Assembly (NCBI GenBank): GCA_022792835.1
Contig: JAAWBT010000005.1
Coordinates: 34,841 to 98,840, forward strand
Reading direction: 5' to 3'
Source of the DNA: Lachnospiraceae bacterium
GTDB taxonomy: Bacteria > Bacillota > Clostridia > Lachnospirales > Lachnospiraceae
DNA: 64,000 nucleotides
Shown: piece by piece, positions 25,421 through 33,959 of the stretch
Layout: every line of letters starts with the position of its first letter
Position numbering within the stretch: the stretch's first letter is position 1
Notes under the pieces: model-generated
Database searches by the model: none
What the model was told of the DNA's origin: nothing
Seen by the model: only the letters and a program-made list of their open reading frames with translations
Translations under genes and position numbers: made by a program

Positions 25421-25834
25421 TTATTGAAAAGGCAGCTCCTCATCGTCAATGCCTTCTGGAATGTTCATAAATCCGTTTTCCTCCGTTCCCATCTGTATGT
25501 GATCTGGAGAAAATGCTTTCTTTTCTGCGAATTCCTGTTCTGTCACCATAACCTCTGTTGTATAAACCTTGTGGCCATCTTTATTGACATAACTTCCCGT
25601 CTGAATGTGTCCGCTCACCAAAAGCTTCATTCCTTGATGAAAATATTTTTCTGCAAATTCCGCCCCCTTCCTGAATACCACGCAGGGAATGAAATCTGCC
25701 TGCTGTTCTTTCCCGCCTTTCCTGTACCTGCCCACAGCAAGAGTATATTTGGCCACCGCCATTTCCGTCTCTCCCTGAATATAGCGCACATCCGGATCTC
25801 TGGTCAGACGCCCCATTAAAATTACTTTATTCAT
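25421..25834 (-). CDS. ssb: Single-stranded DNA-binding protein
   Basis: A 137-residue SSB with the OB-fold start MNKVILMGRLTRDPDVRYI and the acidic tail DDEELPF that recruits repair and replication partners. The ATG at 25834 gives the family-typical start and lies 9 bases after AAAGG; another ATG three codons upstream is possible. It stands alone, not with rpsF/rpsR, so it is likely a second, accessory SSB; the linker between OB fold and tail is very short (about 25 residues). Confidence 0.93.
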   Translation of the reverse strand: MNKVILMGRLTRDPDVRYIQGETEMAVAKYTLAVGRYRKGGKEQQADFIPCVVFRKGAEFAEKYFHQGMKLLVSGHIQTGSYVNKDGHKVYTTEVMVTEQEFAEKKAFSPDHIQMGTEENGFMNIPEGIDDEELPFQ

Positions 25835-26051
25835 ATTTTTCATCCTTTCTTTCTTGCATTTTTCGCTATTTTTCTTTTATTCTCTGCTTTTTTTCTGGTT
25901 TTAGCTACTCCTCTGTCTTGTTCTGAACAATCTTCGCCTTTTTTTGTCTGCTTTTGTCGAACGATTTTATTTGCCTTATGGGATTTTAAGTGCTACTCTG
26001 CTATGTGGTAATTTTGTTAACGGGAGACATACGGAAAGGCACGGTGATGGA

Positions 26052-26891
26052 ATGGACAATGGAAAGATAGGTACAGACAAGCTGCATGCTGAGATAATAA
26101 AACTTCAAACAGAAAATGAACATTTGAAAAGGCTTCTGGAACACTCGGAAACCGGATTGCAGACCGCCCTGTCTGCAATCTCCCATGAGCTTCGCAACAT
26201 TCTCACGCTTCTTGTGGGCTCCGCCCGTTTTTTGGAACAGGATCATCCAGAACTTATTTGTGATAAAATCTGGCAAAGCCTATGGACTGATCTTCTGCAT
26301 ATGCAGACTTTTTTAATGGATTTGTCCTCGTTTAAGTCTCTGCAGAATATTTCTCTTTCCAGAAAACTCTGTGACCTGAATGCCGTCCTTCAGGAAATCT
26401 GTCGCGACTGCCAACCCCTGTTCGATGGAACCCATAAATGCCTGATTTTTCTCTGCCCCAAAGCTCCTGTAATTCTTTATGCAGATGCCAGAAAGTTGGC
26501 CCACGTATTTACCAATCTGATCAAAAACGCTCTGGAAGCTTTAAGCAGTACGGGTACCGTCTCTCTTTGCATAAGAGAAGCCCTCCCAGAAGAAGCCTCC
26601 TTAATCTGCCAAAGGACAGCCGCTGCCATTGAAGTCAAGGATACTGGAACAGGACTCTCCAAGGAACAGCAGGAAAAAATTTTTGAGCCCTTCTACTCGG
26701 AAAAATCAGGAGGAACCGGCCTCGGCCTTTCCATTGCACAAGCAATCATAAACGCTCACTCCGGTATGATCACCGTGGCATCTGCCGCCGGGAAAGGGAC
26801 TGTCTTCACAGTTTTGTTGCCAAAACTCCCCACTGCTTCCGTTACTGACTGCCTGCAAGAACCTGACTCATGTAAAAAAACAGCCAAGTAA
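26052..26891 (+). CDS. Soluble sensor histidine kinase
   Basis: A 279-residue histidine kinase. There is no membrane segment; a short N-terminal coiled coil (AEIIKLQTENEHLKRLLEHS) leads into the H-box AISHELRNILTLLVGSARFL, then N-box NLIKNALEALS, G1 box VKDTGTGLSKEQQEKIFEPF and G2 box GGTGLGLSIAQAI. The sensing domain is missing, so the signal must come from a partner or the coiled coil. The ATG at 26052 follows GGTGATGG; an open frame extends upstream without a good start. There is no response regulator next to it (orphan kinase); similar NtrB/Spo0-type kinases exist. Its 3' end overlaps the convergent rhomboid gene by 24 bases. Confidence 0.85.
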   Translation: MDNGKIGTDKLHAEIIKLQTENEHLKRLLEHSETGLQTALSAISHELRNILTLLVGSARFLEQDHPELICDKIWQSLWTDLLHMQTFLMDLSSFKSLQNISLSRKLCDLNAVLQEICRDCQPLFDGTHKCLIFLCPKAPVILYADARKLAHVFTNLIKNALEALSSTGTVSLCIREALPEEASLICQRTAAAIEVKDTGTGLSKEQQEKIFEPFYSEKSGGTGLGLSIAQAIINAHSGMITVASAAGKGTVFTVLLPKLPTASVTDCLQEPDSCKKTAK

Positions 26892-27458
26892 CATTCCGCT
26901 CAAAAAACCACCGATATGGGCCGCCATATTGATCCCGGCATTGGCCACCCCACTGTACAGCATCAAAAACACCATTAAAAATATGCGCTCTCTGCGGATG
27001 CCCGGAATCTGTCTCTGCTGCTTAAGCACCATGCAGCAGAGAACCCCGATCAATGCAAAAACTGCTCCGGAGGCTCCTGCAGATACCACGCTCTTTTCTA
27101 AAAGCCGGCACCACAACACTGTTGCTATATTTCCTGCTAATCCCCCGGCAAAGTAGACAGACAGCATTTTAAGGCTCCCTAGCTGTTCCTCCAGGATATC
27201 CCCTGCTGCCATCAGCATCAAAAGATTGCTGCCCAGATGGTAAATATCAAAATGCATAAACATAGACGTAACCAGCCGGTACAGTCCCCCGGAAAGTTCC
27301 CCCTCTCTTATATAAAGGGCTCCCCACTGAATCATAAGAGATGTATTTTCCACAGCCCCTGCTGTCACGAGAAGCAGAAAATATACCACATTGGCAACAG
27401 CCAATGCAAGTACTCCATGAAGATAACGTTTATTCCGGATAAATTCCAAACGGCTCAT
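26868..27458 (-). CDS. Rhomboid-family intramembrane serine protease
   Basis: A 196-residue rhomboid with six hydrophobic segments. The catalytic pair is Ser in SAGASGAVFALIG and His in AAHIGGFLSGM; the second segment has MHFDIYHLGSNLLMLMAAG with the conserved H-x-x-x-N. The ATG at 27458 follows GAGGG and lies 28 bases after the FHA-gene stop, making it the last gene of the Tad operon. It may process a Tad or surface protein; that is inferred from position only. Confidence 0.9.
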   Translation of the reverse strand: MSRLEFIRNKRYLHGVLALAVANVVYFLLLVTAGAVENTSLMIQWGALYIREGELSGGLYRLVTSMFMHFDIYHLGSNLLMLMAAGDILEEQLGSLKMLSVYFAGGLAGNIATVLWCRLLEKSVVSAGASGAVFALIGVLCCMVLKQQRQIPGIRRERIFLMVFLMLYSGVANAGINMAAHIGGFLSGMLLGCFFT

Positions 27459-27486
27459 ATTGTTCCCTCTTTTCCTGAGGATAACC

Positions 27487-28650
27487 TTACCACGATTCCT
27501 TTCCACTGTCAAACTGATATACCAGTCCGGCCAGCCAGATCTTGTCACCATGCTGTAGCTTCCGTTCCTCATTGGGCTTTAACGGCTCCCCGTTCAAAGC
27601 TGTTCCATTTGTAGAATTCAAATCTGTGATCCAGATATCACTCCCCCGCTGTTCCAGCTTCAGATGAATACGGCTGATTCCCTGAAATTTCGGACAGTAA
27701 TCCATCCTGGGCTGAGTACCGATATAAAACGGGAAATGTGTCAGCAGAATTTTTTCTTCTTCCTGTCCCACAAGGTACGGAATCCGGTCCGTTTCTTCCA
27801 CCACATAGAGAACCTCTGTAGGGTGGTCTGCCATTTCTTTCTCTCCCGTTGGTACCTTGGCCGGTACTCTGTCTGGCTCCAGATCATCCCACATTTCATC
27901 CACAGGCATTGGCCCTTTTCCCAGTAATTTTGTAAACACCTCCTTTTTTCCGACAAATAGTCCCTTTTTTACCTTTGTTTTTTTGCTTCTGTTTTCTATG
28001 GAAGTCTCCGTCTGTTTACTATTTCCATACCATTCACCCAGATCTCCCTCTGCCACCAGATTCGAAAACCGCTCGGCCTTTTTTTCTTCCTGCAGACAGG
28101 CGCCAAGGCAGGCCAAAAGCTCTTCTGGTTCCGGTTCCCCGTGAGCCAGCGCCCGATAAAGCCGGAATAAAAGCGCCGGAAGTTCTCTGTCTTCTCCGTC
28201 CGCCTTTTCGAGCAGATAGAGTATCAATTCCCGCAGATGATCGCTGTAGCTTCCTTCCTGTTCTTCGCAGAAAAAGAAAAGGAATCCCTGTCTGCCAGAA
28301 TGGATGGCACCCTGTCCGTCTGTATACGCATAGAGAAGTTCCGGTTTTAAAACCAGTTTATCCCGATCCAGCAAAAATGCTTCCATCCCCTGAAGAATCC
28401 CTGCCAATTCCTCTATAAGCTTTTCTGCCTCCTTCCTTGTCAGCGAACGGACCTCCAAAAGCTGGCCAAAGGGTTTCGCCCCGGTAATATCATATCCGTA
28501 ATACCGCTGGTTATCTTCCCATTCTGTATAAAATCTGGCCAGACCGGGAATCCGATTTCTCCGTATCATTTCTGACTGAATGCTGGCTTCTCCTTTTCCC
28601 GGAAACAAAATGTAATTGTGTCCCCGTTCTCTCTTATAGATCACTTCCAC
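27487..28650 (-). CDS. DUF6382-FHA domain protein of the Tad locus
   Basis: A 387-residue cytosolic protein. The N-terminal 170 residues resemble the DUF6382 domain that accompanies clostridial Tad loci; the last 90 form a forkhead-associated domain (FPFYIGTQPRMDYC, ISRIHLKLEQR, ITDLNSTNGTALNGE), which binds phosphothreonine. A Lys/Arg-rich linker lies between. The start is GTG at 28650, inside the end of the TadE-like gene, so translation is coupled. It probably signals phosphorylation state to the pilus machine; known only by association. Confidence 0.82.
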   Translation of the reverse strand: MEVIYKRERGHNYILFPGKGEASIQSEMIRRNRIPGLARFYTEWEDNQRYYGYDITGAKPFGQLLEVRSLTRKEAEKLIEELAGILQGMEAFLLDRDKLVLKPELLYAYTDGQGAIHSGRQGFLFFFCEEQEGSYSDHLRELILYLLEKADGEDRELPALLFRLYRALAHGEPEPEELLACLGACLQEEKKAERFSNLVAEGDLGEWYGNSKQTETSIENRSKKTKVKKGLFVGKKEVFTKLLGKGPMPVDEMWDDLEPDRVPAKVPTGEKEMADHPTEVLYVVEETDRIPYLVGQEEEKILLTHFPFYIGTQPRMDYCPKFQGISRIHLKLEQRGSDIWITDLNSTNGTALNGEPLKPNEERKLQHGDKIWLAGLVYQFDSGKESW

Positions 28651-29063
28651 CTCTCATACGCTCCTTCTAAAAATCCTCTCAGACGAACTGCCTCTTCCCC
28701 ATATACCCGTCTTATATGCTCTGACTCCTCCACATGAAATCTCCCCAGAACAAACAGGTTTTTGACAAAAGAAGGCAGGAACCATTCATTTCCCTGACAC
28801 ACCACCGTAACCTCTTTCCCTCTCTGCTCTACCAGCTCTTCTGCCTTTGTTATCAGAACCTTTACAGGACTTTCTCTGCTTCCCTCCCCTCTTTTCTGAA
28901 AGCCTTCCCACACTGCTGTTTCATGAACCCAGGCGCAGGCCGAAACCCGGTCGTGCAGAAACCAAGCACAGGATATCAGAAACAATACCAGCCCAAACGC
29001 CATGGGAATGAGAAATGCAGCCTCCACCGTATAACTTCCTTTCAGGCCCTTTTTCCACCTCAT
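28641..29063 (-). CDS. TadE-like pseudopilin
   Basis: A 140-residue protein with the pseudopilin-like start KGSYTVEAAFLIPMAFGLVL, a hydrophobic segment preceded by a short basic leader and containing the Glu expected of prepilins. The rest is a small extracytoplasmic domain without Cys pairing. It follows the second A24 peptidase gene. TadE-like proteins form minor parts of Tad pili. I am confident of the class, not of which Tad component it corresponds to. Confidence 0.8.
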   Translation of the reverse strand: MRWKKGLKGSYTVEAAFLIPMAFGLVLFLISCAWFLHDRVSACAWVHETAVWEGFQKRGEGSRESPVKVLITKAEELVEQRGKEVTVVCQGNEWFLPSFVKNLFVLGRFHVEESEHIRRVYGEEAVRLRGFLEGAYERWK

Positions 29064-29082
29064 AATCTTCCCACTCCATTCC

Positions 29083-29502
29083 TTAAAACATTGTCAGACT
29101 ACACAGCCATGCCGCCATCATAAACGGCGCGAAGGGTAATTCCTGTCTGCGTCTTTTTCGAATGACTGCCCAGAAAAATGCCACCGGAAACAGAAAAAGC
29201 AGCCCCCCTTCCAGAACCAGTACCCCCTTGGCCCATCCCCCAAGAGCCCCGACTGCCATAAGCATCCATCCGTCCCCTCTTCCGATCTGTTCTGGAAGGG
29301 CAAGACAGATCAAAAGAAGCAAAATGCCCGGCATAAGATTCCCAAAAAGAGCCGGTCCCATTCCACATTCCAAAACCTCCAATACTGTTCCCAAAAAAAC
29401 CCCTGTCAACAAAAGGCTAAAGGGCAGCTTCCTGAAACAAAAATCCAAGACGGCACACACTGCCAAAAACACGGTTAAACAAATCGTTCGAACTTCTGTC
29501 AT
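29083..29502 (-). CDS. A24-type prepilin peptidase (second copy in the locus)
   Basis: A 139-residue membrane aspartyl peptidase with about four hydrophobic segments. The two catalytic Asp motifs are AVLDFCFRKLPFS and GRGDGWMLMAVG; the second replaces the usual GxGDxK with GRGDGW. It is embedded between two pseudopilin genes, so it may be dedicated to these substrates, while the other A24 protein opens the operon at 37510. Short A24 enzymes without the methylase domain are normal for Tad systems (TadV/CpaA). Confidence 0.82.
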   Translation of the reverse strand: MTEVRTICLTVFLAVCAVLDFCFRKLPFSLLLTGVFLGTVLEVLECGMGPALFGNLMPGILLLLICLALPEQIGRGDGWMLMAVGALGGWAKGVLVLEGGLLFLFPVAFFWAVIRKRRRQELPFAPFMMAAWLCSLTMF

Positions 29503-29511
29503 AAATTTCCT

Positions 29512-30393
29512 TTATCCTCCGCACTTACTGCATGGCCGCCTTCCCTCCACCTCTTCTACCGATATTTTCATAACCCACCGGTTTAAACTGCTGCAGTTTT
29601 TGCTGTCATGATATCGGTTGCCGTAATCCGTGATATATACCATCTGCAACGCGTCGACTGCTTTCATACAGCGTTCACAGGGATAATATCTGCTTCCGTC
29701 TTTGCTCCTCAGTCCCGGCAAACCGAGGAAAGGCGTCGGATGCACAGAAGGCCTCAGATATGCACAGCCCCTTCTCCCATGATACACAGTCCCGTTTTGT
29801 GTGATATAAACATACTTCTTCCCCGCCTCTTCTCCCTGCACTCCCCTCTCGCCTACACAGTCCTGTCCAATCCAGAGCCTGCGCCGGCATCGCTGAATAT
29901 AAGTTCCCTTCATAGGCCCCAACAACTGGATCACCGGCCCCGCCTCAAATACGGCTGTCACATCCAAAAATTCCATCCCTTCATTTTCCACAAGAGAAAC
30001 TCCCCCTCTCCCCAGGGAAATTCCCTTTCCTTCTTCCATAAGCTCCTGTCTCACCGATTTTTGCAACACGGCTGCTCCAGGAGGATTTTCTGCCCGGCTG
30101 ACCGCCGCCTCATGTACCTTTCTTTCCATCGCAAACTGGAGTTCTACCTGAAATTCCATCAAGTAAAAAAAATAAAACAACAAATTGACTGCCAACAAGA
30201 AAAAACTCATGAGAAAAGCGGCTTCTACTGTCATGCTTCCTCTTGTTTTGGTTCGGGAGGCAGAGGCAGATGCCCTCTTCCAAATAGTCAGGAAAGGAGT
30301 GATCCGATAAACAAACGATTTTGAGCCTGTTTTTTTCTGCGCCTGGAGAGGCTTTTTTTTATTTTTTTCAAATTGATACATGGAAAAGGGCAC
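29512..30393 (-). CDS. TadE-like pseudopilin with two C-terminal Cys/His modules
   Basis: A 293-residue protein with a basic N-terminus, a prepilin-like segment (RGSMTVEAAFLMSFFLLAVN) near residue 55, and a long extracytoplasmic part. The last 100 residues contain two tandem modules: VYITQNGTVYH with GC and YPCERC, then VYITDYGNRYH with NC and PCSKC, each with a His, a Cys and a CxxC, which suggests two zinc or disulfide knuckles. The start is GTG at 30393, 8 bases after AGGAGGT; the longer frame would overlap the upstream gene. It belongs to the Tad operon. Role of the modules unknown. Confidence 0.82.
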   Translation of the reverse strand: MPFSMYQFEKNKKKPLQAQKKTGSKSFVYRITPFLTIWKRASASASRTKTRGSMTVEAAFLMSFFLLAVNLLFYFFYLMEFQVELQFAMERKVHEAAVSRAENPPGAAVLQKSVRQELMEEGKGISLGRGGVSLVENEGMEFLDVTAVFEAGPVIQLLGPMKGTYIQRCRRRLWIGQDCVGERGVQGEEAGKKYVYITQNGTVYHGRRGCAYLRPSVHPTPFLGLPGLRSKDGSRYYPCERCMKAVDALQMVYITDYGNRYHDSKNCSSLNRWVMKISVEEVEGRRPCSKCGG

Positions 30394-30415
30394 CTGTCTC
30401 CACCTCCTTTTGTCT

Positions 30416-32317
30416 TTATTTTTCTGTCTGCTGCTCGTAATAGCCATAAGCTGCTGTCTTATTGAAGACATAACCAGAATTTCCTGGCAAAGCCAACTGG
30501 AAAAATGACGGTTCTGCCTGAAACCGAAACTCCACCGATGCGTAGGAGATACAATTTTCCATAAAAAACCCCGAATCCTGTTGTCTGAGATTTGCTTCGA
30601 TCAGATCCATCATGCGGTAACACAAATCCTTTGTACTCTCCATAGACAGCAGGACACAAAGATATCCTCTGTAATTCCACACGCCTTCTTCCTCTTTGGC
30701 CTCAACCTCATAAGAAGCTGCATCTGCCGCGCCCTCTAAAGACAGCCTCCAGTCTTCCCTTGTCTTGACAAGCGGAACCTGCCCTCCTTTGTAAAGGAGG
30801 CGGACATCTGTGACTGCTTCCGCAAAAGCCCATGCGCCTAAAAGCACGCCTTTCATAAACTTCACCAGCGGATAAATCCCGGTAAACCCCACAAGCGCTG
30901 CCGCCAAAAGCTCCGCTTCTGCCTGTTTCTCCTTATCTGTAAGTAAATAGAGAAAATTCATACCACTCCTCAGCGCCAGAAGTTTTTCCGCTGTCAATCT
31001 TAAATTTCCCTCGTCACTTTTCATCCCTCCCAGAATATATTCTGTCTCATAGGCCAGGACAGTGTTCTCCCTCTCTTGCCCAAACCGGCCGAAATGACTG
31101 GCCGCATAGAGAGCTGCCGTACCTTTTTCCACTGCCGAAACACTCTCCCCCTCTCCCGCCGACTCTCCCACACTTTTCGACGGGCGCTCTTCGTCCAAAA
31201 GTCTCCGGTCTGAGACTGTTTTTGCGTCCTCCAGGACCAATCCGAGGATACCATTTTCTTTCCATGATCTCACCATCTCCAAAAGTTCACTTTTTTGTTT
31301 ATTTCCACCGCTTTTTTCCTCAAACGTATTCAGGGCTTTCGCGTCCTTTTTGATAATCTCTTTCAGTTCTTCACTGGCCGCGCCCTTCTCCCAGGCTGTT
31401 ACCTGGTTCAGATCTCCTGCGCATTCTGCCAGAATCTCCCTTGCCTCTTCTGCCGCCGTCCTTCTGCTCCCCTCTTCTCTGGTATACTCCTCCAGGTTTT
31501 CCAACGCCTCCTCCATCTGTCCATAGGATGTCTGACTGACCTGTTCCTTCTGTTCTAAAAGCCTGTCTTCCTCTTTTTCCAGGCTGCCCCTCAATTCTCC
31601 TGACTTTATAAGAATCTTCCTATAACATTCCTCTGTCTGCCACAGAGCTTCCACTGTACTACTTTTTGCTTTGCTCAAAAGGCTTCTTCCTGTTTCCTCA
31701 GTCAATGTTCCCGCGTCAAGCGCCTCTGCCAGTCCCTCATAGGTTTCCCTGAGACGCTGCCCCTGGCTTTCTATCATGCGGTAGTGATCCTCAATATCTG
31801 AAACCGCTCTTTCATACTCTGACAAACTCCCAATATAGCCGGACACTGTTTCCGCCTCTCTCGTGAGCTCCACCTGGCCCAAAAACAAACCTGCAGACTC
31901 TTCCATTCCATGGTCTTTCATATCTGCCGCAACGGCTCTCAAAAATGCTGCTCCGCTGTCATCCACCGCCGTAACCACTTCCTGGGGAGTTACTTTTTCT
32001 GTTCGGAATGTATACAGATTCACCCCCCGCACACTCCCCCCTCTTCCCGGTTCCTCATAGTAAGAAAGACTGTCCTCCATCATCGGCACCAATCCCGGTC
32101 CGTCTGCCAGAAAAAACAGATGATACTGTTCCCACAAAGGGTTATAGTATCCGGCAAATGCAGATTCCAGCGCCGATTCTCCCGCCTGAGCTGTCAGGTA
32201 GGAAATAACCATGTGACGGGCCGATTCTAAACTTGTACCGATGATTGCAAGGAGCGTTGCCAGGAGCAGGGCAAAAAAGACGCTGATGCTCCCGCGGCAG
32301 TTTTCTTTCCCTGTCAA
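30416..32317 (-). CDS. DUF5702-like Tad-locus protein (TadG-like)
   Basis: A 633-residue protein with an N-terminal pseudopilin-like membrane segment (GSISVFFALLLATLLAIIGT) and a long helical, coiled-coil-rich extracytoplasmic part. It resembles DUF5702 proteins found in Lachnospiraceae Tad operons, where they take the place of TadG. A second hydrophobic stretch occurs near residue 480 (LLAAALVGFTGIYPLVKFMK). The start is TTG, overlapping the pilin stop as TTGA. Probably a structural or anchoring part of the pilus. Confidence 0.78.
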   Translation of the reverse strand: MTGKENCRGSISVFFALLLATLLAIIGTSLESARHMVISYLTAQAGESALESAFAGYYNPLWEQYHLFFLADGPGLVPMMEDSLSYYEEPGRGGSVRGVNLYTFRTEKVTPQEVVTAVDDSGAAFLRAVAADMKDHGMEESAGLFLGQVELTREAETVSGYIGSLSEYERAVSDIEDHYRMIESQGQRLRETYEGLAEALDAGTLTEETGRSLLSKAKSSTVEALWQTEECYRKILIKSGELRGSLEKEEDRLLEQKEQVSQTSYGQMEEALENLEEYTREEGSRRTAAEEAREILAECAGDLNQVTAWEKGAASEELKEIIKKDAKALNTFEEKSGGNKQKSELLEMVRSWKENGILGLVLEDAKTVSDRRLLDEERPSKSVGESAGEGESVSAVEKGTAALYAASHFGRFGQERENTVLAYETEYILGGMKSDEGNLRLTAEKLLALRSGMNFLYLLTDKEKQAEAELLAAALVGFTGIYPLVKFMKGVLLGAWAFAEAVTDVRLLYKGGQVPLVKTREDWRLSLEGAADAASYEVEAKEEEGVWNYRGYLCVLLSMESTKDLCYRMMDLIEANLRQQDSGFFMENCISYASVEFRFQAEPSFFQLALPGNSGYVFNKTAAYGYYEQQTEK

Positions 32318-32511
32318 TAAATCCCCGACGCCGCACTGTTGATCTGGGCGAAAATCCCTCGCACCAGTGCGGTAAGCTGCTTTTTAAAGATCAAGACCAG
32401 AGAAATCAACACCACCAAAATCAAAATGATCTCCACCACCCCGATCGCTGTCTCTTCCTGCCAGAACTCTGCCATCTCCTCTTGCACATCCATTTTTAAA
32501 AAATCGTTCAT
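32314..32511 (-). CDS. Flp1-family type IVb pilin
   Basis: A 65-residue pilin precursor: a charged leader of about 22 residues, then EETAIGVVEIILILVVLISL, a hydrophobic segment with the Glu used for subunit docking, and a short tail. It is the likely major pilin of the locus, placed between the TadC-like and DUF5702 genes. Processing would occur after the Gly in AIG, as in Flp1-type pilins. It is the only short pilin in the window. Confidence 0.85.
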   Translation of the reverse strand: MNDFLKMDVQEEMAEFWQEETAIGVVEIILILVVLISLVLIFKKQLTALVRGIFAQINSAASGIY

Positions 32512-32549
32512 TCTTCCGTTTCCTTTCCTGTCCCAAAAGAATCTCTTTC

Positions 32550-33905
32550 CTAGAAGGACAAAAATGCAGGCACCATGATTACCGTCAATACCATAAACAG
32601 CATCAGGAACATCGGCAGCATCAGCCTTGTCTCTGCCTCCTCCCCCAAACGCCTGGCCAGATTCTTCCGTTCTTCAAAGGCAAGCTCTGCCTCTTCCTTC
32701 AGCCCAAGCGCAAGTCCCGTTGTGCCTTGACGCAGATTTTGTTCCAAAAGCGCTCCAAGCTTCATATAGACATGAAGACCGCACCTCCTTCCAAAATCCC
32801 CGTAGGCCTTACCTTCATACATCCCGTTTTTCAGCTGATTCCATGTGATCTCCATCTCCTCATAAGCATACCTGGGCTTCTTTCCCCTTTTTTTCTGTCT
32901 TCCATACTCCGTCACCATCTGTTCCCACACATTCCGGGCCGCCAGTCCGGCCTGCAAAAGCACCGTAAATTTTCCAACCAGCTCCGGATAATCCATCAAC
33001 ATTTCCCTCTCCCGTTCCTTAAGTTTCTCTTTCTCCTTCTGTCTTTCTCTGACCGCCAGAAGCGCACAGGCTGTCAGCACAATCCAGAAAATCCAGATCC
33101 CAGTTTCCTCCTCCTTCACAAACCAGGTAAGCCGTTCTCCTTCATATGCCTCCGGAAGACTTAAATCTTTTCCCTGACTCTCTTCCTCTGCTTCCCTTTT
33201 TATCTCCGTTTCCATTGCCTCTGAAAACCGTTCCCCTTCTGTCTGTTTTGGAGGATAGACAGTCAACTCCAGCTCATACTGACACTCGTACCCGCCGCAG
33301 CTTAAAGAAAGCTCATAGATACCTTTTTCCCCATCCGGCGGCCGTGCTCCCGGCCGTTTTGTAAGCTCCCCCCAGTCATTAAACACTTCTCTGGTTTTAG
33401 ATCTCCATTCCACCTGCACCAGTCCGCCAAAAGCCTTCTCGGGAAGTTCCAGATCCTGATCCACATGACCGGCGCTTTCATTTTCTCCCAGCATATCCCT
33501 GCAAATCTCCTCATAAGCTTCTTCCATACGCCTTTCCGCTTCCACTCTGGTAAGCGTCTGTTCTGACACAGCCACCTCCACGGGAAAACGGACGCCGTCC
33601 TCCTTTTCTGCTTCCAGTTCATATACCACTTCCTTTTTTCCGTACTCCGGCCGCTCCAGAACAGCTACCGGCGCCTCCCCCTTTCCAAACCACCAGACTG
33701 TCCCGCATAAGAAACTTCCTGCCAGAAAAACGATGCCGATCTTCGAAACCCTCTCTCCGTCCAGCTTACGCAGAATTTCTTCCGGCTTTTCAGACGGATA
33801 CAGCTTACGCATCCGGCGAATTCTCTCTGCCGGGACTGCAGGTCTTTTACAAAATTTCCGGAAGCTCCGATATCTGTCCACTGCCCATATTCCCACCCTC
33901 CCCAT
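32550..33905 (-). CDS. TadC-like type II secretion F-domain protein with large insert
   Basis: A 451-residue inner-membrane platform protein. The C-terminal third shows the F-domain pattern (LMDYPELVGKFTVLLQAGLA, then LRQGTTGLALGLKEEAELAF and the final LMLFMVLTVIMVPAFLSF). It has an N-terminal membrane segment (SKIGIVFLAGSFLCGTVWWF) followed by an extracytoplasmic, Glu-rich insert of about 170 residues that typical TadC proteins lack. The ATG at 33905 follows AAGGAGGGG. With TadB it should form the pilus assembly platform. Confidence 0.85.
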   Translation of the reverse strand: MGRVGIWAVDRYRSFRKFCKRPAVPAERIRRMRKLYPSEKPEEILRKLDGERVSKIGIVFLAGSFLCGTVWWFGKGEAPVAVLERPEYGKKEVVYELEAEKEDGVRFPVEVAVSEQTLTRVEAERRMEEAYEEICRDMLGENESAGHVDQDLELPEKAFGGLVQVEWRSKTREVFNDWGELTKRPGARPPDGEKGIYELSLSCGGYECQYELELTVYPPKQTEGERFSEAMETEIKREAEEESQGKDLSLPEAYEGERLTWFVKEEETGIWIFWIVLTACALLAVRERQKEKEKLKEREREMLMDYPELVGKFTVLLQAGLAARNVWEQMVTEYGRQKKRGKKPRYAYEEMEITWNQLKNGMYEGKAYGDFGRRCGLHVYMKLGALLEQNLRQGTTGLALGLKEEAELAFEERKNLARRLGEEAETRLMLPMFLMLFMVLTVIMVPAFLSF

Positions 33906-33959
33906 CAAACCCCTCCTTTCTCCCCATATCATTCACTTCTTTGAGGATTTCGCCCGGGA

